Source: Ehretia macrophylla (lineage: Eukaryota > Streptophyta > Magnoliopsida > Boraginales > Ehretiaceae). Taken from it: 64,000 bases of DNA. Location: NCBI GenBank assembly GCA_037974665.1, contig CM075773.1, positions 62,216,763 to 62,280,762 of the forward strand. Direction: 5' to 3'. Positions 56,131 through 64,000 of the stretch are shown here, piece after piece. The notes beneath the pieces are model-generated. The model ran no database searches, was not told the DNA's origin, and saw nothing but the letters and a program-made list of their open reading frames with translations. Position 1 is the stretch's first letter. Every line of letters starts with the position of its first letter. A program made the translations under genes and the position numbers.

Positions 56131-57477
56131 AAAAAACAAAATGAGGAAGCAAATATAGCTACAGATGGTGAAAGTCTTGAGTTGACTTTGAGACAAAACT
56201 ACCAGGAGTCCGCGGCGACATTGAAAAGAAGCAGAAACGGCAATGGACGAATGTTTTCTTTGAAGGAGTAGTTTTCTCTGATGGAAGCTGAGATACATAC
56301 TAAAAGGTCAATTAGACATCAATGGTGGAAACAGGGGAGAAATGTATTGTAAAATAGGGCTGTTCATCGTCCTGATCTCTACACGTGTCTCCATTATTGA
56401 GTCCACTTGCATAATTTTATCATAAACAAATTTCAAAGAAGCAGCAGAATTGAGGAACCTTCAAAGAAGAAGTAATTTTTTTTTATTTTTTATGACGGGG
56501 TAATTAATTGATAAAATTCAATTATTGAAGTCTGACAGAATCGGCCACTTTTTTTTAATTATAATAATATATTTTAATACATGTATCAATTATTTAAAGA
56601 TTTTTAAAACAAATAACGTAAAACAAACTCAAAAATATATCGTGTTCGATATTTACTCCTTATAGCGGGACTACTCCTTGGGTATAAGAAGAAATATCTT
56701 TAATGTTTAGGATTTGTTGTAAATGAATGTTTTCTTAATGCGGGTTCAAATTTCTTTTATTAATAAATCAGCACAAGGTTATATTTTCAAGGACAATAAC
56801 AAACGTGACATCAACATATGTTGATTTTTGCAATCAGGTCTACCAACTCTTCTTTTACAGTGACAACATACATACATATTGGATGGGAATTATCAAAAAC
56901 TTCTGTAGATGATAATTCATAAATGTCAATTGATTTTATCTCATACAACAGTTTCTACGCACAACTTGTAATGACTTGGTCATAAGTGGGTCAATTAGTG
57001 ATTACATAATTTTTACCACTAACTTTGTAGCTAAGTGGATATTAGAGTCTTTTTTAAAAAAGAAAAAAGAAAAAGAGAGAGATAATTGTAATGATAATTA
57101 AATTATATTCTTACTTTGTCTAGAACTCTTTCATTAGAAAGAAAAATAAAATAAAATACGAGACAGAACATTTAAGGGTTTTGTTATTATTCTATTCCTT
57201 TACAAAAGCATATAACAAAATATTGAGAAAAAAAAAATCTCTTCTTTTAGGAGATGGAATTACTATTGCAAGCAGAGATTGAGATAGTGACAAATCAAGC
57301 AATCGGGGTAAGCTTTTTTGTAGGTTGATGACAGCTCTCGAAACAGCTTTAGTTCCCTAACAATGTAAACAATTGTTTCATGGATGAAACCACTAAATTA
57401 GACTCTTGGAGAATTAAAAAGTGTTCATAAATAACTGATTAATTGGTGATTTTTAATATCTAAATTAGAGGTAAATG
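56131..57477. other. 5' flank of the callose synthase gene
   Basis: Holds the presumed promoter of the minus-strand gene (nearest the 56,100-56,400 part), followed by AT-rich intergenic sequence. No gene, LTR pair or paired repeat was seen. I could not choose a TATA box with confidence. Confidence 0.4.
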
Positions 57478-57492
57478 GTACTGTCCTCCTTA

Positions 57493-59323
57493 CTTTCCAA
57501 AGCAGGCCGGGAAATCTTAATCAAGGTTGTCTTTCAGGCTATTTCGATGTATGCAATGTCCGTTTTTTGTTTCCCAAAAAGTATTTGCAAAAAATTGGCA
57601 TCCTTGGTCTCTTGTTTTTGGTGGAGGTCCAACACAGGTTCATGTATCCCGTAGGTCAAATGGTCCGTTATGACTACTCTTAAACAACAAGAGGGTTTGG
57701 GTTTCTATGATTTTGCTGTGATGAATCTGGCACTTGTAGCTGGTGAAGTCTGGCATCTCCTCCACAACACGGAAGGGTTGGCCTATCGAGTTTTACGCAG
57801 TCTATACTTTGTTAATTCTGACCTCCCTTTGGCTTTACCTCCTCGTCGTGCTTCTTGGAGCTGGCAAAGTCTCTTTAAGGGCCTGACTTTTCTTAGAAAG
57901 CACTGGCAGTGGCAGATTGGCACACGTACTTCTATTTCTATTTGGAATGATCATTGGCTTCCTCAGTATCCATCTTTTGTCCGCCCCCCATACTGCTCTC
58001 TTTCCTAGGTAGTTGACTTGATTGATCCAAAAACGAGTCGGGGGAAGACTGACCTTCTCTCCCACATTTTCTCACGTTAACTCCTTAGTCACATTCTCAA
58101 TTTACAGCCCTCCTGGTCTCACCAACTGGACTCTATCATTTGGCCTTCCTGCCGTAATGGTGACTACCAAGTTCGCTCAACTTATGCTCTTGCCCTTTAG
58201 GATGCCTCTTTTCAAACCCCTCAACTATTACCCTTTCCTCTTACCAATTCACATCCCAATTGTGGAAGGACATTTGGTCATCAAGGGTTAGTCCACGAGT
58301 TAAGAATTTTATATGGCGTGCCTGTAGAGGAGCACTAGCCTCACGAGAAAACCTCTTCAAGAGACACTGTTCTGGCTCTCCTGATTGCAAATTGTGTCAC
58401 TCAGAGGTTGAGACTATTGAACATATCATTTTGTGTTACCCATGGACCTCCAAACTATGGTTTGCCTTGCCTCTCTAACTTCAAACAGACTATTTCCACA
58501 TCACTCGGTTTGATCTCTGGGTTACGAACTTGGTTCGGTCTTGTGTTGACATGGTTTATTCGCGATCAACTGCCATTAACCTTATTTCCATCATCTGCTG
58601 GACAATTTGGAAGGCCCGTAATCGATTGATCTTTGATGGTAGACATCCTGACATTACTGATCTTCTCACGCAAATCAAACTCCAACAAACTGATGTAGCC
58701 TTTTGTGATTTGTCAACAGCAACAGACTCTGCCTCGGGTGTCTAACCCAGCTTGGATGCCCCCACCTCCGGGTGTTCACAAGTTAAATTGTGATGGATCT
58801 TTCATTGATCCTGATCATCTAGCAAGTATCGCAGTTGTGTGCTGATATAACCGTGGCAGAGTAATAGATGATCGAGTCTTCTTACTCAAATGTTGTAATG
58901 CACTACTAGCAGAAGCTATGGCTTGCCAGACAACTTGTTCTTTGATCTCTGCCTACAAAGCCTCTTCTCCAACCATCGTGGAATCTGACTCCTTAACACC
59001 TATTAAAGCTCTCTAGGGCTTCTTGTTATGTGACTGAAAGATTTCTTCTATTGTCCATAACTTTTTATCTCTCCTATCATCAGTTTCTAGCTACTCTTTT
59101 AGGTGGATTCGTCGATCAGCCAACCGGGTAGCAGACTGGGTTGCTCATGTAGTAGGATAGATCTCTCCCTGTTAACTGGTTTAGTAACCTCCCCCTGGAA
59201 CTTCATTCACTGGTACTTCAAGATACTGTACTCCACGACCTTAATCATGCTAACCCTATGGGGATTGGCTGATCATGTATATTTTTGTATGCTATGAAAT
59301 ACCTTAATGACCAAAAAAAAAAA
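57493..59323 (+). mobile_element. L1-type LINE, 5'-truncated, with poly(A) and target duplications
   Basis: Plus-strand 3' end of a plant L1 element: RT tail (GLGFYDFAVMNLALVAGEVW, 57,670-58,008), zinc-binding RT domain (PRVKNFIWRACRGALASREN, CKLCHSEVETIEHIILCYPW; 58,260-58,478), then an RNase H-like domain (KLNCDGSFID, about 58,783, to about 59,155). It ends in A(11) at 59,313-59,323. The 15-bp repeat GTAYTGTCCTCCTTA flanks it (57,478-57,492 and 59,324-59,338) with one difference. Several frameshifts and a stop in RNase H (GTGTGCTGA) show it is inactive. Confidence 0.9.
58260..59155 (+). pseudogene. L1 zinc-binding domain and RNase H
   Basis: Zinc-binding region (zf-RVT): WRACRGALASRENLFKRH and then CxxC and HxxxC residues (CKLC, EHIILC). 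The RNase H-like domain after KLNCDGSF keeps the first catalytic Asp (CDGSF) and the AEAMAC Glu (LLAEAMACQ), with SPTIVESDS for the third Asp. The frame is broken by stops at about 58,843 and 59,015. Such fragments are often annotated as putative non-LTR reverse transcriptase. Confidence 0.75.
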
Positions 59324-59338
59324 GTATTGTCCTCCTTA

Positions 59339-60238
59339 AGTATATTTGTGACGTTACACTATTATGGTGGAACTGGAGTCCTAAAGTGGTAAATAGGAAT
59401 CCTGCATCATGAATTTTATATTTTCAAGTATTGATTTGCATGATCCCGTTATCGTTGATTTCCATATTAATTAAATAGATGTCCACCATTTGTTCGTTAC
59501 CGTTGATTTCCATATTAATTAAACTGTTTGCCAATGTTTGTCATCATACATATATGAGTATTTTTTACTGACACCCCTCCATTCTTATACATATGTGAAA
59601 CTTACACCTCATACTTATTAATAAATGAGACTAATATCCCTTTGTTAAACACATGTGCATTTTTTTCGTTAAATGCCACCAAATGACATTTTCTCCCTTG
59701 CGGTCACCAAGCTAAACACAAGCACCCAAACCAACCCCGCTCATCCCCAAAATACCCATCGCCGAATCTTCCTACCCTATCCATTCGACATCTTACCCCA
59801 ACCTATGGTAACACCCTAATTAACCATCCTCGAAGCACCCTATCCCCAGCAGTACCAAACCCCTGTCAGTACACAACCCCATCCCACCCATTCGACATAC
59901 TACATCACTTATCCATCTTCTTCAAGCGCTTCGACGAGCTTCTAGTCAACTTGGACAGGCTAATAGTACCATTGAATTCTTCTTGCATCAACGGTTTCAA
60001 TGATATATCAAATTTCTTGTTTGGGTTGCGGATGCTGACTGATTGCATTTAAACCAACCTAGTTAAGCTTTGTCTTGTCCCGCAAAAGAAATAAGCTTTT
60101 CTAGCGAATCTTTAGATGCATAGTGACCTTGATTAAATTTCTCTCATGGCGACGAGTAGAATGACAGTGGTGGAGAGCTACTCTAATGGCGACAAGAGCT
60201 CCACACCCATACATACGTATAACACTCCTTAAACTTCT
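59339..60238. other. Intergenic sequence with possible single MULE-like end
   Basis: AT-rich. GATTTCCATATTAATTAA occurs twice about 53 bp apart (59,455-59,525). The stretch from about 59,565 (TTTACTGACACCCCTCCATT) is C-rich to about 59,900 and resembles the end of a foldback element, but no opposite end was found before the copia LTR at 60,239. No gene. Confidence 0.35.
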
Positions 60239-61545
60239 TGTTGGACCACCCAATGGGCTTGGTCCATTTAATTAACCCATGTGGGTTGGCCTTTTAGTTA
60301 TTAGTAGTAAAAAAAAAATATACGAGTGGATAAACCATAGAATCATAAGGTATGTTATTTTGTGGTATGGTGAGAGTAAAAACGAGAGAGAGAGAGAGAG
60401 TGTGAAAAAAGTGAGAAAAAAATTTGTAGCACAGTTTTGATCTCGTAGACGATCGGAAAGTCATTTGTTGTTCGATCGTGCTGAAATTTTGTGAGTAGTG
60501 GGTCTTCAATCTATAGGTTCAGAATTTGATTTGGAGCTCTCTACAGCCCGATTTTGCTGCATGAACAGTGAAGCAGTTTTTTGGTGATTTTTCGCCAACT
60601 TTTGGTTTAATATTTTGTTGGTACAATATTTGCAATAATATGTTATTCTTAGTAAATGTATTGTGTATATCTCTAGTTGTAGTTAGAGAAGACTCTCGTA
60701 CCCATTATTTATTGATAGTAGAAGAGTTTGAGTAGACTACAGTCTTGTGGTTTTTTCTCTTTATATTAGGGAGGTTTTTCACGTTAAAATCTGGTGTTGC
60801 TCTACTTTGTTCAAATTTTTAGATTTGTGCATTGTGTGTTGGCTTTACTTGTTGCTTCCTAACATATTTACATAAGGTGGGAGGGTGATTTTTTTCGCTT
60901 TGCATTTGTTGTTTCTATGATTTTGTGCTTTCCTCCCAACAAAGTGGTCTCAGAGTTTAGTTGTTAAATTGTTGTCTTGTGTAAACAATGGAAGTTATTA
61001 CAAGTAGAATGATATTTTTGAATGGTTTAAATTATGCTATTTGGAAATGAAAAATGGAAGACTTGTTGTATGTGAAATATTATTATTTACCAGTGTTTGG
61101 TATTGAAAAACTTGAAAACAAAACTGATGAATAATGGAATTTATTTCACAAGCAATTGTGTGGGTATATCAAGTAATGGGTAGATGATAATGTGATGAAC
61201 TATGTTAGTGAGAAAACACATGCACGAACATTATAGAACAAACTTGAAGAATTGTATGCACTAAAGTGTGGGAGCAACAAGCTATTTTTGATAAAAATAG
61301 CTGATAGGTTTGAGATACCGAGATAAAACCCCTATAACTGATCATGTAAATGTTTATCTTGGGATCATAAATTAGTTAACTACCACTGGAATTAAATTGG
61401 ATGATAAACCTGAGAGGTTATTGCTTCTTGGTACTTTACCAGACTCATGGGAGACATTTAGAATGTGATTGTGTAACTCAACCCCAAATGATGTAATCAC
61501 TTTGAATCTAGCTAAAAGTAGACTTATAATTAGTAAATGACTATT
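60239..61545 (+). mobile_element. Copia retrotransposon, 5' LTR and decayed gag
   Basis: The 5' LTR is 60,239-60,941 (703 bp; TGTTGGACC to CTCCCAACA), with a primer-binding-like TGGTCTCAGAG at 60,945. The gag relic starts at about 60,988 (MEVITSRMIFLNGLNYAIW) and keeps KLEELYALKCGSNKLFLI and LLLLGTLPDSWE-type words in shifting frames to about 61,545. No protease, RT or 3' LTR follow, so it is truncated at the 3' side. Confidence 0.75.
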
Positions 61546-61974
61546 ATATCCTTAATATTGATGAAAAAACTAACGGAACATTAATTGGATGAGTATAACT
61601 CTTATATGTTGAAAAGTGTGAGATTAGGTCACAATGTTTTTCTTTTCTTTTCTTTTTGTGGATGACGTGGGAATTCAACTAATAGAGTTCGACCATTAGA
61701 TTATTCGGTGAAACTCGACCACCAACTAGTAAACCTTTAAGTGCAGTGGTGTGCCCCCAAACATGACCCAGATCGATCAAAGGCAAAATTCCAAAGCACT
61801 AGAGAGCGTCTAATTTGTGACCTTGTATGAGTGATTTTGCCTACACAACCACTGAATCATGCCTCTAGGGGCAATTAGGTCACACTCATTAAAAGTGTAA
61901 CAAGTTTCAAAAATAATTACCCGTAAATAATAAAACAAACTTCTCTATAAACTGTTAGATGAGATACCCACCAA
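61546..61974. other. Intergenic spacer between copia gag and GST fragment
   Basis: AT-rich with TTAGGTCACA near both ends (about 61,626 and 61,877). No coding match. Possibly a short nonautonomous element, but boundaries cannot be fixed. Confidence 0.3.
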
Positions 61975-62170
61975 AAAACTTCTTTCCATTGCTGCATTTC
62001 TTGAAAGCATCCTCCAATAACACTATGCCTTCACGCAATTGCTCTATGGCGGCTTCTCTTGCTTCGTCTCCTGATTGTTTTGTTAGCACGTCGCCAATTG
62101 AAGGAAACCACTGTACGTAGCAGCCAAGTAAACAGCGTCACCAAATTGTATACGAAACTTTTCAGCAAAA
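61975..62170 (-). pseudogene. Tau-class glutathione S-transferase fragment (C-terminal domain)
   Basis: On the minus strand: AEKFRIQFGDAVYLAA, a one-base frameshift near 62,120, then YVQWFPSIGDVLTKQSGDEA and REAAIEQLREGIVLLEDAF, KKCSNGKKFFGG, after which homology stops and TAA follows. This is the alpha-helical substrate-binding domain of plant tau GSTs (typically KGKAFFGGDxIGYLDI). The N-terminal thioredoxin-like exon is not seen. Both the frameshift and the truncation mark it as a pseudogene piece. Confidence 0.72.
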
Positions 62171-62884
62171 TCAAGCAATATAGTTCAAGATTGTGTGATA
62201 TAATTTAATACTCAACACCACAAATAGTATAGTAAAATTTTGATGATGTGCTTTGAGGAACATATAATGTTTACTAGACTAAAACTTTTCATCAATTATA
62301 TTGCCTATAAAAGATAGAAAAGAATCCAAGAATAATCACAACAAATCAAATCTATCAATCAAATATTTCAACACAATCTATCTTAATATAAATTTTGAAT
62401 TCAACGAGAATTAAAAGATTAACATCACATAATTTTATACTATAATTTTCTTTAATGCAACAAAGTTTGCCACAAATGGTGCTTTAACATAACATGAGTT
62501 ATCACGAACTGTGAACTGTGATGCAATCTTGATGCTTTAGTCTTCATCTTAATTTTCTTTATTGCATTAATACTATCATATAAGCCTGATCAGTGCATAA
62601 CAGATATAAGGAGACTAACTTCCATGTAACAAAGTTGGCACAATTTGCTTTAATATAATTAAATAATAACAAATCATACACAAAGCTTAATCACAACAAA
62701 CGTAAAAGGAAACTACTTTGGGTCTTAATGATGATTTCTTAAGAACAACATTAAAACCAAAGGCATAAAATGCTTATACTTTCTTTTAAGAGTAAAAAAC
62801 TTGTAGGTTTCTCAGGTTTTGTAAAAGTAACATTTTGGTTTCTTAATTTTTGAAAAGTGATTATTTGGTCAATTTTTGACCGAA

Positions 62885-64000
62885 AATGTTAACTTTTTGT
62901 GATTTTTTTATTTTACCTTTGGACCTATTTTCTCTCTCATGCATGACATTATGCACCATTTTGGTAGCCATGAGATATCATCAAAAATCAGAAAAAGAAT
63001 CACCAAAAAATTTACAAAAATATACCTGTCCAAACCAAAATAAAAAAAATACAATTTCTACAAAATGACTTCAACATCATCATTCACCACAGTTAAAGAA
63101 GAAATAAACGAAACAATTATCAAGTTAAAAAATAAGAGATATTATTGTGGGTTAAAAGCAACTGATCGCATATCTGAATAGGAAATATAAGAGTCTGTCG
63201 TTAATTTATCGCTAATTAGTAACGGAATTAGCAAAGGAAATAAGTATTTATCTCAAAAAATAAATGTTACAAATCATAATTTCTTATAAAATACATTTTA
63301 CACTTCGTTGACTATATGAACAAGTATTTTTCAACTTAATTTGATGTCCGAGCCATTTTCAGAATGAAAATCAACAAAATTGGATTTATTTTATTGTTTA
63401 TCTTTAAATTTTTTCTAAATTCCGTCGCTAATTTTGTTGTTATTTAGTGACGGATTTAGTGAAGCAATTACTACATGCTGTCACTATTCCGTCGCAAATT
63501 TATTGGTCATCATTAATCCGTCGCGATGTTGCGAGAGATTAGTGTCAAAATTTAGTTATAAATTTTTTCGTTGCAAAGTCGTCACTAATCCGTTACTAAT
63601 TAGTGACTGAATATTTTCCTCGCTAAATCTATTGCCACTTAGTGATGAAAAAAAATTTGTCGCTAAAATTCGTCACCCGTTTCAATTTTTCTTATAGTGG
63701 ACCACTTCATTTTTTTTGTTTTGATTTTAAAAGAGAAAAATCAAAATATCTCCTATTTTTTAACTTGATAATTGTTCCGTTTATTTCTTCTCTAACTGTG
63801 GTGGATGATGATGTTGAAGTCATTTTGTAAAAATTGTATTTTTTGTTTTGGTTTGGACAAATATATTTTGTGAATTTTTTGGTGATTTTTTTCTGATTTT
63901 TGGTGATATCCCATTGCTGCTTAAATGGTACATAATGTCATGCATGAAAGAGAAAATGGGTCCAAGGGTAAAATAGGAAAATCACAAAAAGTTAACATTT
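62885..64000. mobile_element. Foldback element with long inverted arms, running off the right edge
   Basis: The left arm (about 62,885-63,145) and right arm (about 63,745-64,000) are inverted copies about 90% alike: AAATGTTAACTTTTTGTGAT, ATGCATGACATTATG, AATGACTTCAACATCATCAT, ACAATTATCAAGTTAAAAAA. The arm reaches the last base of the window, so the right terminus lies outside. The left terminus may be nearer 62,790. The interior holds a CACTA-type piece. No transposase. Confidence 0.8.
63170..63699 (-). mobile_element. CACTA-type element end with subterminal repeats
   Basis: On the minus strand the segment starts CACTATAAGAAAAATTG at 63,699, the typical plant CACTA (En/Spm) terminal sequence. 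Behind it are repeated subterminal motifs of the type GTCGCTAATT and TAGTGACGGA in both orientations (63,195-63,690). The other terminus was not recognised, so it is one end or a deleted copy inserted in the foldback element. Confidence 0.6.

Noticed and set aside
1..64000. A novel multi-gene defence or biosynthetic system
   Set aside because: Apart from one callose synthase gene and a GST fragment, all coding-like sequence belongs to known retroelement or LINE families. Nothing suggests a cooperating new gene set.

Overview
The window is nuclear DNA from a plant, most likely a dicot, although I cannot name the species. It is AT-rich and holds one large many-exon gene whose introns are packed with Ty1/copia LTR retrotransposons, LINEs of two clades, MULE-like foldback elements, a CACTA end and a miniature LTR element (TRIM). 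I see no bacterial or organellar features, no tRNA or rRNA gene and no CRISPR array.

The main gene is on the minus strand. It is a callose synthase (1,3-beta-glucan synthase, GT48) of the CALS1-4 clade, most like CALS3. I placed 35 consecutive exons from about 55,774 (5' end) down to about 12,904. Nearly all junctions have GT/AG sites, and phases carry across all of them apart from the damaged exon 18. The reading frame covers roughly 1,335 residues, against about 1,950 in intact family members. Two lesions suggest it is a relic. Exon 18 has an in-frame TGA (35,861-35,863) in place of the tryptophan of a conserved WHEFFP motif. Exon 35 loses homology abruptly near 12,913, just before the sequence that should encode the rest of the catalytic domain and the C-terminal membrane block. 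Everything left of that point is retrotransposon.

Layout, left to right. 1-4,896: minus-strand copia element A, carrying a TRIM inserted in its RNase H coding region. 4,996-5,505: MULE-like foldback element. 5,517-9,025: plus-strand copia H, cut by a long LTR of another class (9,026-11,187) and its leader. 12,480-12,903: unassigned spliced-looking sequence. 12,904-17,853: callose synthase exons 35-29 with a complete small copia element (14,500-17,352). 17,869-26,600: nested copia cluster C, D, E, B and F inside intron 28. 27,466-30,741: exons 28-21. 31,005-35,085: LINE fragments and an LTR element in intron 20. 35,556-35,923: exons 20-18. 37,390-40,470: decayed plus-strand copia. 40,528-41,192: exons 17-15. 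41,498-43,465: non-coding LTR element with both LTRs. 44,070-44,380: exons 14-13. 44,400-45,960: copia fragment G. 47,094-52,800: exons 12-2. 53,286-55,005: palindromic MULE in intron 1. 55,615-55,774: exon 1. Farther right: an L1-type LINE with matching target-site duplications (57,493-59,323), a truncated copia (60,239-61,545), a tau-class glutathione S-transferase fragment and a foldback/CACTA composite running off the right edge.

I found no cooperating gene system that looks new. The points most worth checking are the lesions of the callose synthase gene (one possibly bypassed by an in-frame cryptic donor), insertions within 20 bp of splice acceptors, the nesting order of the retroelements, and independent tandem duplications over the same RNase H motif in two copia copies.
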